Positions 37,818-48,411 of a stretch of DNA of 64,000 nucleotides are shown in pieces. How positions within the stretch are numbered: the first letter of the stretch is position 1; each line of letters begins with the position of its first letter. The notes below the pieces were generated by a model. That model was not told the origin of the DNA and searched no databases. It saw nothing but the letters and a program-made list of their open reading frames with translations. The DNA is from Psilocybe azurescens (Eukaryota; Basidiomycota; Agaricomycetes; Agaricales; Agrocybaceae): NCBI GenBank assembly GCA_023853785.1, contig JAJIRX010000874.1, positions 1 through 64,000 of the forward strand, given 5' to 3'. Position numbers and translations under genes: made by a program.

Positions 37818-39460
37818 TTAAATAGCCTCCATGGTAAAGCTCGTGACTTGGGGTAAATACGCTCCAGCCAGCAAGGTCGAGGATATGCACATCATCAAAC
37901 GAGGTGGAACCATTGAACCCGCCGAAGACGAAAAGGCGACTATCAGCTAGGATAGTAGCATGGTATCCACGTATAGAAGGCGGCTTTCCAAGAACCACGC
38001 GTGGTTCGTACTGCAATGATACTGTAGCAGACGAGTGTCGAGGATGTGTCAAAAGATAGATATAGGAAACAGGGGCTTAAATGCTTACCTAGATTGTACA
38101 TCAAAAGCTCGGACACATAATCCGAGGCGTTGTGCCCACCCATAATGAAGATATAAGAACCCACTTGCGTGGAAGTATGGGCGAGTCGTTTATGAGAAGG
38201 TTGCTGCTGCTTCACAAGGCTCCAAACGAGGGTATCTTTGAATCCGTGGTGAGACTAGAAGACTGAAAATAATAACGAGAAAGTCTCATACCCAAGTTTA
38301 AACACCAAACATCAGTGAATGACTCCTTGCCATCGCTACCGCCAATGACCACCATGATATTGCCAACCAAGTTGGCAGTATGGTAACCTCTTGGACCCGG
38401 TCTTTTGCTCGTGGTTTGAACTTCTTCCCACCTCATTGGTTTGGACGGAGTCCCCGCTCCTCCAGCTACTTCCAACGTCCAGACATCATTCAATGCCGTC
38501 AATCCGGTACCTCCTCCAAAGATCCATATTTTGCCTTTATAGTACACTGCGGAATGCGCCCTGCGAGCAGACGGGCGACGTCCATTGGACCCAGGGACAA
38601 CATGCGGACGGGTCCATCTGCGTGTGGTGGTGTCAAGGACATAAACCGAATCGTAGTATGTCGATCCAAGCCCTCCGCCGTAGATGATTAGCTTTCGGTC
38701 GCATAAAGTCGCGGTGTGAGCACGGCAGGGCGGAGGAATGTCGCCAACTGTATCAGGATGTGTCCATTGCATAGTTTCTTGAAATTTTTATGTGTCAGGG
38801 TCCGCAATCACAGAACAAGAAGTTAAATGATAAGGAAACACGGAGAGGGGTTACATGAAGGAGTGTGGTTGTCAGGTTCTACTCACCTGTATCAAAACAG
38901 TAGATGTCTTTATCTTTCGAGACGTCTTTATCATCGCATCCTCCGAAAAGCCATGCAGTGGTATCGACCAAGGTGACTGTATGGGCTCGCAAAGTTCGTG
39001 TAGGGATGGATCCCCAAACTGGTGCACGACTCCAGTACATGATGGTGCTAGGGGCCAGTTCAACATCTTTATCGTGAGGTAATTTGGGACTGACACGATT
39101 CTCGTGCTTTGGAACAGTGCTACGTGCATGTGCGGCGGCAGAACCACGCGCCCTGCTGCTCCCACTGCCACTCGGTGTCGGCACAACAGTGGAGGATGAA
39201 GACGTCCGCTTCACAGTCGAGGATCCAGACGCTGGGGCCGATGTCAACTGGTCACTCGAAGTCCTTCCCAGAGTACGAATGCTAGCGGTCTTTCTCGAAA
39301 CCTTTCCTGTGCTACTGCTGTTAACCGTCGTTGTTGAATTGGCAGCCGAAGTCGTTGTGTATGGCGACGGCGATGTTGGAGTGGCTTTCAATACTTCTTC
39401 AGGTACATCTGTGAGATTTCGACCCGATGCACTCGAGGTAGGAGTAGGAGTCGCATCCAT
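37818..39460 (-). CDS. Kelch-repeat protein (Tea1/Ral2-like)
   Basis: A beta-propeller protein; fungal relatives act in cell polarity or small-GTPase signalling, role here inferred. After a Ser/Thr-rich disordered N-terminus (about 140 residues, start MDATPTPTSSASG) there are about six kelch blades, each with the double-Gly and following aromatic residues: WLFGGCDDKD, LIIYGGGLGSTYYDSVYVL, IWIFGGGTGLTALNDVW, MVVIGGSDGKESFTDVW, IFIMGGHNASDYVSELL and LFVFGGFNGSTSFDDV. Introns lie after CFDT, CLNLG and MYNL. One extra G at about 37866-37872 breaks the last codons; with it removed the end reads AYLPQVTSFTMEAI, stop 37818. No kinase or GAP domain seen. Confidence 0.85.
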
Positions 39461-39711
39461 TGGCGTTTCAGAGGAAAATATAGACGCTGGAAGATGGGAA
39501 CGAGAAAGTTCTCAACACATCTGAGCAGAGTGTCCTATTTATTCCCGTGGGAACGGCTCGTATTTTCTTCTTAAATATCCATTAGAGTCTTAAATTTAAA
39601 CCACCATCACCACATGTTCTGCTGACGCCTTTCATGATAAAATACAAGGATTGTTTCGACTATTTGTGGCTCCGAAAGAACAAAAATACGATAACAAACC
39701 TGCACCAACCC

Positions 39712-42551
39712 TTAATTGATCTTCTTCTCGGCTGTTCTGAACAAATCAACGACATCAGCAAGAATCAGGGTCTTATCCACGATCTCAAAACCACCAAACC
39801 TGTTGGCCACGTCTTCTCCGTACAGACTCTCCGCCCACATGGCGTATACCCCCATGGCACGCTCTCGTCCCAATTTTGAAGGCAAGTGAACGCATCCAGG
39901 ATAAATACCTACCTCCACAGGAGCCACCTCTTTCGCCGGTGGATTGTTGAACATCTCATCATATGCATCACCCCAGGTTGGTAAATGAATCTCGCGAAGG
40001 GAGACGTATTCTTGGAAGGATATGAATTCTTCGATCCCATTTGGCCCCCATCGAACGCGTTGTTGTTCCCATCGAGACTTCAGAATTTGGTAATCGCCAA
40101 GATCGCCATAAAACTTGCTGTTTAGCTTCATCTCAATCGGCACATTCCCGACATCTGGGACACTGGTACCCGTCGTCGCCATGAAACCTGAAGGACGAAC
40201 CGGGAAATTGTTAAAAGTCGGAGGTGATATCGATTTATCAAAAGCAGAGAGCTTTAAAATCGGATTAAAAAGCTGGAGACCACCTGCCGCAGTTGAGAAA
40301 TAGAAGTATCCGTCGGGAAGATCATGAATACCGAAACGTTCGCCTATCATGTTGCGCAGATGATTAATTGGCCCGAGATTGGACTCTCTGAATAGTTCTT
40401 CTTGGACCCTCTTGAACGTCTTGATCAAGTCGTCGATGAAGGCGTTTCCAAGGCAATTTACAGGGAGGCCCCCAAGGTTCCTGGACAGGTGCGCCATATA
40501 CTTGTTGTAGATGTTCACCCAGCCTAAGACAGACTTAGTGGCAGCGAGGCGTCGACGAAACTCGACAATCTGCAGGTCGACCTCGTTCTGGTCGATTATA
40601 AACTTGAGCGTGGTACAGTCGAACTTCAAGAGCCCCCATTTCAGCTCTCCTTTGGGTAAGAAAGGCGCATCCGCACTCGCAAGTCCCGAATACGCCGCTC
40701 CAGTCATCTTCTCGTCAAATTCCATCCCTACGATTGCTGCATACTCGCGCATCACCCTCCACGCCTTTAGACATTTCTTAACATCCGCATCCCACAACCA
40801 CATCTCATCGTGGATTCTGTACAAACGTAATCCTTTGGTCCGTTGGTTAACTGCGACATCCATGATAAACATGATGGCCTCGCCGAAGAAAACGCTGAAG
40901 GCGTAACCTACAGGCGCCCCGCGCTTGCACACACGAGGAGTCCTTTCTCCGGGGAAGATCATAGGCGCGGAAAGGAACGTTTGGAAGAACATGATCCATC
41001 TCTGAGGCACTCCAAGATAAGCGAGGACGATGAGGATGGATTCATGAGGCAAGCAAGACATGAAATTTGCCATGATTGAATGAATCATCGCGTGTGAGTT
41101 GTGAACAAGGTGGTTCAGGCGATGCTCTGTCGCCATGAGATGCAGGATCATCCTTTTACTGCTACCAGTCTTGGGTTCCATTGTCTTGCATCCGTCTCAT
41201 TCATATTGACGAAATCGTTGTAGGTGTTGGAGTTCTCCGGTTCGTTCAGCTTGGAAAGGAAGAACACCCGTTCATACGTACGCTCGCGAATAGCATTGAT
41301 GGATCTAGTGGATCTAGGGTACGAAGGATCTTCGTCGTATGATTGGTCTATCGTTTTGATCTTGGTTATCGCAGTCTCTTGGGCCTCAGATATTGAGTTC
41401 CTTTCCCAAGCTTGGCGGAAAAACAAAAGACAAGCCTGCTTCAGATGCGCCTTCCACTGGAGGCCAAGATACTGCAGAAAAATGGCATCGATAATTTCAG
41501 GGTCAGTGAATGCACTGGATTTCGAAGAAGCGTCAGTCATGAGACGTTCAAAGGTCACAAAGAGGGGGAAATGGTATACCGGAAGTTCTCGTTCACGTGC
41601 CTTCGCATCGTCACCTTGAGCCCTTCTTGCGGCCAAGCCCACGTCTCCAAGGCTAGCCATACGCAAGTTCAAAACCCTTGCCACCTCTTCGAGCGCTACC
41701 ACATTCTCTGTCTCCGTTATCTGTTTGATCGCAATTCGTTGTTTCTCGTTCATCAACCCGGTGGCCAACAAACTTCGAATGGCACAGAAAACATCTCGCT
41801 GGCCTATATATTTTGCCTCTAAGGCGAGTCCAAAGCGGTGGATGGATGCACGCACCTTGTCCAGTGCCTGCGCCGCCTCCTCTGGCTCGAATAAACCGTC
41901 GAGGTAAGCAAACAGTGTGTTGATGCTGATGGGGTGTTCCTCGAAAGCTGTGGAGACGAATTTCTCCTTCTCCAATCTGGCCTGGCGCTCGGAAGTAGGA
42001 GGTTGATCAAATGAGCTTGTGGCTTGCCTAGTGTCAGAACCAGGCGCATCTGCCATCATATCGAAATCTTCATCCTCGTGCCCACCTTTCCCAATTTCCA
42101 TACCTCCAAAATACGGCACCTTCGTATCCCCACTAGCCAAACACTCCAAATACATCTCCCCAGATAGCTTGGCCATATCAAATCGCCTGCTGGTGTGTTG
42201 AATATGGGCCTCCAACGTTTCCCTCCATCCGTGGATAATCTTAAGGTCAAACCCTATCTCCTCTCTCGCCAGCTTCATCCAAAAATCGAGGTTGCTGAGC
42301 TGCAATTTCCCACCGACGGTCGTGCCTTTCAGCTTACCCGCGCCGCTCCATTGCTTCACTGTGGCGATGAGGAGCTCGACCCTCTGCAAGAGACTCTCCT
42401 TGTCATCCGAGTCGACCTCGCCGGTGTTTTTGGCAGCGAAGATACCCGCTGCTAATTCCTGATACGCGATGCGTTGTTTCTCGATCTCGTTGAGCTTTAT
42501 AGTGGTGATGGATTGGAGAGTCTCATCGAATGTTGGTGCGGTGGAAGACAT
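39712..42551 (-). CDS. Reverse-transcriptase-related cellular gene (rvt-like)
   Basis: Two long minus-strand frames, 42551-41148 and 41181-39712, overlap and together form a single protein of about 950 residues with no introns; one G is missing near 41150-41157 (frame A ends LVAVKG, frame B continues MILHLMATEHRL). The N-terminal half is helical and family-specific (start MSSTAPTFDETLQSI). The second half has the RT core of the fungal rvt type: LPHESILIVLAYLGVPQRW, then RVCKRGAPVGYAFSVFFGEA, then LYRIHDEMWLWDAD, then GMEFDEKMTG, then KGELKWGLLKFD. A thumb-like region follows (VNIYNKYMAHLSRNLGG). There is no endonuclease, RNase H, gag or LTR, so it is not an active retrotransposon. The YxDD-type site reads HDE instead of xDD. 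Family call from memory of fungal rvt proteins. Confidence 0.7.
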
Positions 42552-43595
42552 TGTTACCTGATTCTGGGCGCTTACTGAAGACACGAAGAGTTCCTCACGG
42601 TTTGAATGTTTTTGGATAGTATAGAATTGTATACGGAATAGGTGAGAACGTTTTGATTGATGTACTTAGTATTTATACTGATGACTTTATAGAGCCATGG
42701 TCCGTGCCCACCGTTCTATTGTGAAGGAGTCATAAACGGCATATGGGCATAAATCACCGCCGAAAGAGGCTGTTCCTGTCTCTGTAGGCGAAGGCCTATT
42801 CGTACGACCATCTGCTTATTCGAGACATATCGCTGAACGATAAGTCGATCAGATGTTTGCCTTGCCAGACCGTTCTCTGGCTGGCAATCCTTTCTGGTGT
42901 TCGAGGCTTTGAGCGCTAGCACATTGTTGACATATTCCTTGCGTATTCCAGGATCTCATCTTATCAGATATTTATCAGATTAGATTGTAAACCGGGTTGG
43001 AGACGGTTTGCGCAGTCACTTTATTAATGTGACAAAAAGTAACCGGAAACACGTGACTACAATATCGCGTCGTGCGCCCGGTTACTTTTGTCACACCGAG
43101 TAATGCCAACTTCGTTTTCGTTGCGCTTCCGTCGAGATTGCAGTGTGTCTTTCGGATTTTTGTCCAATGGTCATGCGCCAATATCTTTTGTCAATAGACG
43201 TGCTTTCTACTGCATTAACTTAAGACTGATCTTGCAGCCAAATAATATTGTGAATAACTAATGCCCGTTTTGTAGGACACCTCGAAACTTCGTAGGACAA
43301 ATGCTATACAAGGAAAGGGGGCGTTTGGAGAAGCTATACTTCCGTCGACTGCGTAGTTGCTATCACCAACTAGAAGCGCAGTCATGCTTCTTATAGGCGG
43401 CGACATCGGTAAGGTGAACATCAGCCGTGGATACTATGTATTTGGGCGCTGCCAATAGGCACGCTGCGCGCACACCCTAACATACACAGCCCCGGTCCCG
43501 CACAGATCGCATATAAACTTTTTTAATAAAGCTAGGGGGTGATCAGAGTGACGAAGTCGTCAAAGCCATATATCCTCACTTCATCCACCGTCAGT
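42552..43595. other. Divergent promoter region
   Basis: Between the start of the RT-related gene (minus) and the start of the BRI3-like gene (plus). No gene seen. A CGGTTACTTTTGTCAC / GTGACAAAAAGTAACCG pair near 43028-43096 forms an inverted repeat. Confidence 0.45.
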
Positions 43596-44122
43596 ATGAT
43601 AGACGTCAAGGGTGCCCCACCCGACTACGTAGCGTCTACGCCGATAGAATTGAGGCCTCAGCAAAGCAATAACGTAGTGCATAAGGCTTATTTTACTCCA
43701 GCACCTCCAAGTGAAAATTTAGGAACTTCTAGCGGCGGAGGGCAACCAGTAGTCGTTGAAGATGATGCCGCAATAGGTACCAGGTATCACGCTGAGCGTA
43801 CGTGCTTGCTCTTCCTGCCATGGAATATTAAAGTCTCATCTTTGCTCACTTACATAGTGCTTGCTCGATGTGCCCGAGGGAACCACCAGCCCGTCAGAAA
43901 GTTTAGACCATGTGGAATCATTACCGCTATAGTGCGTAGTTCCTATCAAGGATATTCCCCATTCTTGGCTGACCCTTTCATTTGGCAAGTTTTTATTCCC
44001 AGTTGGACTAACCTGTCTATAGTGAGTTTCGTTTATATACACTTTACACTTATATTTTAAGCCTTTTCCGTAGCATGGATTCAGAGAAGAGATGCACCCG
44101 ATGTGGTGAAGTGCTTTCTTGA
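43596..44122 (+). CDS. BRI3-like small membrane protein
   Basis: Four exons with introns 43798-43857, 43932-43989 and 44022-44073, all GT..AG. The spliced protein is about 119 residues: a Pro/Ser-rich N-terminus (MIDVKGAPPDYVASTPIEL), then a Cys-rich C-terminus: LLARCARGNH, CGIITAIFLFPVGL, MDSEKRCTRCGEVLS. The order Cys-x-x-G-x-H, CGI-hydrophobic segment and CxxCG ending is that of the brain protein I3 (BRI3) family of endomembrane proteins and its fungal homologues. The third exon is only 32 bases. The frame is intact. Function in fungi unknown. The gene ends 74 bp before a POLA1 pseudogene on the other strand. Confidence 0.72.
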
Positions 44123-44195
44123 CGAATATAATCTGCCTTTGGACCTAACAGAATTTGCTCGAGGACATCTAACAGACGGGTTAGATGGTTGTAAC

Positions 44196-46247
44196 AAAAC
44201 GAGGATCCGGATGCCGACTCACTGAGAAACCTGTTTCGACAGCCTGTAATATCCTCGTCGCTTTATGTCGAGACCTATGATTTCGTGACTGGTCTTGGTA
44301 CCGTCGTCGACTTTGAGGGCTGCGTATTTCTTCTTCTGAAGCAACAGCAATCTCTTGGAAGACACCATCAAGATCGATCTCCAACAGCTTGCAGCGATCG
44401 TTGACGGCCTTCTTGAACAGAGCAGAGATCTTCAAGGCCTCAGCAAGGTCAGTGACGTTCGAGTTGACGAAAACTGAATCTGTGTCTCCATAAACGACCT
44501 AGCAGGTATGTTGACGATCAACGCATATTCCAAACAATGAGAAAGCACCTACGTGAAGACTAAGACTTTCCGCCTCCGTATGTGTCAAGATTTCTCTTCC
44601 CTTGTGGGTGGAGCAGCAAGAAGTCGGGAGTAGAACCTCGAATACTCGAAGCCAAGGCATCCGTACATACTGTTGGCTGTGAGCTTGAGAGCCTGTTGGT
44701 TAATATCGTACTGCAACGCACAAATATTAGTTCTCATCATTGAAAAGTTGTGAGCATATATACCTGAAGAAACTGTACAGACGATGCTTGTGGATGATCA
44801 CTGTTGGTCGTTATTAGAACCACATTATTCACGGAATAACAGGAACACAAACCAAGCAAGCTGCTCAATAACATTCTTTCGTTTTTATCGCCATAATCGA
44901 TCCTTTTGCATTATTTCTGGTTTGATTTTTTGAGTTTCGGAGGAAATTGGTCCAAGCGTCGAACGAAGGCATGTACGGTGCATTTGCATTGTCGATTTGC
45001 ACTATCGCAAAAAAAAAAAAAAAAAAGGATCGTACAAAATTTAATATACCACAACGGTATGGATGCGCACTATTGTGCCATATTCTGGCAGTCATACAAA
45101 CGCCCTCTCGGTTGTTCTCTTGATGACTGACAACTATACGGACACACAGATTCATTTCTTTCATAGGCGGCTGCTCTTTTGGGAGCGTTGACATCGGTCT
45201 CGCCGAATGGGTTGAAATCCTTTGGATTTGACACGGTAACTTCAAGTTTGCATATTAGAAGCTATCTGAGGATTTTTGATGGGTTATCCAGCAAGGGCTC
45301 ATGATCTTTCGCTTAAGAACAAGGAGTTCAAAGCACCGGTATTTGTATCCAGTATATGGGCGATGTTTGACTTTCTGCATTCATGGGTATTACTGGCTCT
45401 GAAAAGTACATTAGGAACCAATCGCGCATAAAAGAGAAAGTAAGCACCATTGTAACCATAGATAGCTTTCATTCACTGGCTTTTGCCTCTGGGGATATCC
45501 TGCTCGCCAAAAGTATATTTGCGCTTCACAAACTAGGTTCGGTACGACTTGATCTTCATCGCCTTTTGGATCAGGCCGAAATTTTCATCGATGTCTTCTT
45601 GACTGGGAACGATATCGCTTTCGTGGATATTGCCTTCCTCGTCTTGCTCCAACCGTTTCTTTCGAGGTAGAACAAACAAGTTTCATTCGATCCCCCTCCC
45701 CTTTCACGCAGCATGATACCCAAGCGTCAGAAGTCCTGTCCTTCAGTTTGCCAATGAAATATAGTTTGCCGCCAACTGTTCAAGATAATCAATCCCAAAA
45801 AATTGAAGGGAACCGTCCTTCAAGGCAGAGATGTACATCGGATTTGTTGAGGAGTTGGTGGAAAGTGGACCAAGGGTGTCTTCAGATTCGACGTCTAACG
45901 AGTTGGAAAGAGAAAGTCAGGCTGGCTTCACAGCCGGTTCTTCTTTCAGACGGGAAGCAGCAGTTTTGGGTGCAGATTTCTTCGACTTGAACGAAACCAC
46001 GGGTTCTTCGCGCTTGATGAAAGGGTTGAGGTCGAAATCATCATCCATGTCCATGAAATCGTCCATGTTGATATCGTCGTACGAACTATCGAAGCCGTCT
46101 GGGCTGCTGTCCGAGCTGCCGTCGACTTCGAGATTGGCCAGTCTGTCGGCTGCAGGAGTGATGGTACCATCTTCTGTGCGATTGCGCTTATGTGTGCCAC
46201 TGAAAGCATCGTCACTAGAAGCGCTATTCAAGTCCTCCACGGGCCCA
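44196..46247 (-). pseudogene. POL1: DNA polymerase alpha catalytic subunit, pseudogene copy A
   Basis: Derived from the catalytic subunit that extends primers at replication origins. Recognisable parts in order (minus): acidic N-terminus (EDLNSASSDDAFS, DDINMDDFMDMDDDFDLNPF), GGKLYFIGKLKDRTSDAWV, LPRKKRLEQDEEGNIHES, FVKRKYTFGEQDIPRG, EVTVSNPKDFNPFGETDV, VVSHQENNREGV, FVRRLDQFPP, KNERMLLSSLLG; then a jump to [21 protein letters not shown] (motif B), [24 protein letters not shown] (motif C), KLLEIDLDGVFQ and GLDIKRRGYYRLSKQVSQ followed by an intron donor. The exonuclease region and motif A are missing. Trp-to-stop changes (after EEPAVKPA and PRGKSQ) and several frameshifts occur. Intron positions are kept, so it is not a processed copy. 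A real POL1 must lie elsewhere. Confidence 0.88.
45009..45026. repeat. Poly(A) run inside the POLA1 pseudogene
   Basis: Eighteen A on the plus strand, within what was an intron of the minus-strand pseudogene (between WHN and VQIDNANAP). Confidence 0.8.
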
Positions 46248-47214
46248 GACCTGAACTGCTGAAGGGCCGTGATGCGCAACAACAGCGACAACTTCGCGAT
46301 CCATGACCGACAATGTAGCAATTGAATTACAAATCAAAAGTTGCGCTTTCATCGACTGTGACATCGCTTCTGATTTGTTCTGCTGCTGGCCGTTGGATGT
46401 TGATAGATTAAAAGCATTTGGGTGATGGTGCGAAATGCAAGAATATTTCTTGGTTCATCGTGTGATGCGGAACCTTGAGGGATCTCGGCGGCGATGTTTA
46501 GAGAACTGTCGACCTGCAGTGGGATGTTGACCTGTGGGGTGGACCGTCAACCTGCAGTGGGACGTTGGCTTGCGGGAGTGGGTCATTGACCTGCGGGGGT
46601 GGGTCATTGACATGGGGGATGGGCCGTCGACCGGTGGTGGGAAGTTAACCTGCGGCGGGGGTGGGCCATCGACCTGCGGTGGAACGTTGACCTGCGGGGG
46701 TGGGCCGTCGACCTGTGGTGGGACATTGACATGCAGGGGTGGGTCGTTGACATGCGGGGGTGGGCTGTCGAGCTGCGGGTCAACCACCCAGGGGAGTCGT
46801 TTTGCGCTTGAATATGCGCCTAAGCCCCATAGACATAAATTTAAACAAGTCCGGGTTTGTTAAAGAGGTGCACAGAGATAAACAGGTCGACTTGAAAGAA
46901 TATGGCTGATGCAGTTGGTGAGAGTGAGGTGTCCGGCGGAGTTATGTACGCCATTGTATGTAATTTGCAATTGCCTTTTTCGTTTATGTGCATTCGTATC
47001 ATTTTTCCGCAATGGCATGTACATACAGTGGATAGAATGGGCCACATAGGTTGATTCTTCGTGGCGTCGAGCCAACATCGGCATTCCAAAAATATTATGT
47101 CGAGTAGAAGGGCTTGAAAAATGTCCAGTATGATCACGGCACGAGTGCTTGTCATATTTGCCAAAGTACCAGTGATATACGAGTACCCCCAGCTATACAC
47201 CACTTCTTTGCATC
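46248..47214 (-). repeat. Block A: truncated 5' part of the deaminase-like gene (inverted copy of 54842-55848)
   Basis: Reverse complement of 54842-55848 over its whole length: promoter side (GCATGCCGATGTTGGCTCGA region), start MSMGLRRIFKRKTTP, the proline-rich coding minisatellite, IPQGSASHDEPRNILAF and STLSVMDREVVAV-type sequence. At 46248 the gene sequence stops in the middle of GPSAVQ and POLA1 sequence begins at once. In block B the same gene continues for 2 kb and POLA1 follows it, so a deletion fused the two in block A. The frame is broken near the start of the repeat tract and one T is missing before STSNG. Non-functional. Confidence 0.85.
46510..46790 (-). repeat. Coding minisatellite, block A
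   Basis: Imperfect alternating 18- and 21-base units translating on the minus strand as repeats of the form VDGPPPQVNVPPQ. Equivalent to 55325-55590 in block B. Confidence 0.8.
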
Positions 47215-47215
47215 T

Positions 47216-47335
47216 AACGAGGATCCGGATGCCGACTCACTGAGAAACCTATTTCGACAGCCTGTAATATCCTCGTCGCTTCATGTCGAGACCTTTGATT
47301 TCGTGACTGGTCTTGGTACTGTCGTCGATTTTGTC
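47216..47335 (-). pseudogene. POL1: 120-base fragment of DNA polymerase alpha
   Basis: Minus strand reads DDSTKTSHEIKGLDMKRRG then YYRLSK, stop, VSQ. It matches the end of pseudogene copy A (44196-44316) base for base apart from a few changes, including the same exon end and the start of the same intron. The stop is a CAG-to-TAG change. Both flanks differ from POLA1: block A of the inverted repeat on one side, unrelated sequence on the other. The plus-strand open frame 47114-47584 runs through it antisense and should not be taken as a gene without other support. Confidence 0.75.
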
Positions 47336-48411
47336 ATTTTCAAGAACTTGAGCGGTGCTCCTGCCAATTATTTCGGCCAAGACCATATTGCTGAGACAAT
47401 CGATACCCTCGAACGAATCCAGCGCGAGCTCTTCGCGCACGGTAGTGAAGTGCAGTTGGTGAAGATCATTTGCGCTCGCATCGCGAATTGTGGCTCGCTG
47501 GTTTTGGCGATTCTTACCGCAACATGCTGGAGTTTCCCAGGCCGCAGCAGATTCATTGGACACCAAAGGTTCGGGAGATGGTGAGCGCGGCGTCGACACT
47601 AAATATGTCGTTGGGCGACGGCTAGTACGCATAGTGGGTGGTTAGCATGTATGTGGAGAAAGTGATGAAGAAGTATGGGGGCCTAATGCTGTGGATCCGA
47701 ATCTCATACCTGTCGGGACGGTTCAGCTTTTCAAGCCTTCGCGGATAGAGCTGGGTCAGTGAATGTTCCTAATGTTCGATTTCGAACTTTCTATGTAAAA
47801 GTACCCTATATACCCTATATAATAAGCCAATCTATAATTGTACTTTTATTCATTTGTATCACTTGGTCATTCGGTGAGAATAATGGACCGTTATCAGTGC
47901 AGCGCTTCTGTCAACATCGTCATTTATGGTCATACGAACCAACTATGGCTTGGACCAGTGAGACGCCAACTCATTACTAATCCTTCTGCAAGTACTGACC
48001 AATGTAAGAGTCCTGTTAAAAGAATTTTGCAAATCTGAGTTAGAGTCGGAATCTCAATTGAAAATTGGTCTTGCACAAGAGAATCTTGCTGAAGTCGTGG
48101 TTTACTCTCACCTTACTGCTGGGTACGTACACACTCCCAACAGTGAACTCCAAGAACCAACTATGGCTTGCTTTAGAGCGAACACGAGGCCAGGTATACA
48201 GACCATATTACTAGGACAAGACAGGCTATGCATGCCAGATATGGTCTCACGAGCTGGTGTGCTAGAAATAAGTTCTTCTATGCGGATTGAATACGTATTA
48301 ACGTAAGGATGGTCTCTTTTAAAGCTGCAGACTGCTCCTGCTGGAGCCTCTCAATCGGATTCCGGGCCTCCTACTATCACACTCTCCCAAGTTGATACAA
48401 AACTCATTAAC
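47336..48411. other. Unassigned interval
   Basis: A plus-strand frame continues to 47584 (for example YFGQDHIAETIDTLERIQRE and a second frame LEFPRPQQIHWTPKVREM), which reads like protein but matches nothing recognised and is broken soon after. The rest shows only short frames. The right end should hold the promoter of the 7-TM gene. Confidence 0.35.

Noticed and set aside
39712..42551. LINE or LTR retrotransposon
   Set aside because: No endonuclease, RNase H, gag, protease, integrase, LTR or poly(A) tail; sequence features match non-mobile RT-related cellular proteins.
44181..44435. 84-codon minus-strand frame as a separate gene
   Set aside because: It is the motif C to VSQ part of the POLA1 pseudogene in one of its frames.
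44196..46247. Processed (retro-) pseudogene of POLA1, given the poly(A) run at 45009-45026
   Set aside because: Introns with consensus borders remain in the copy, and the poly(A) run is inside an intron and in the antisense direction.
46510..46790. CRISPR-like array
   Set aside because: Units are 18 and 21 bases, contiguous, without spacers, translate as a proline repeat, and the genome is eukaryotic.
47114..47584. 156-codon plus-strand frame as a genuine gene
   Set aside because: Its first half is the antisense of POLA1 sequence and a gene-upstream repeat; the frame breaks soon after 47584. Kept only as a finding to check.
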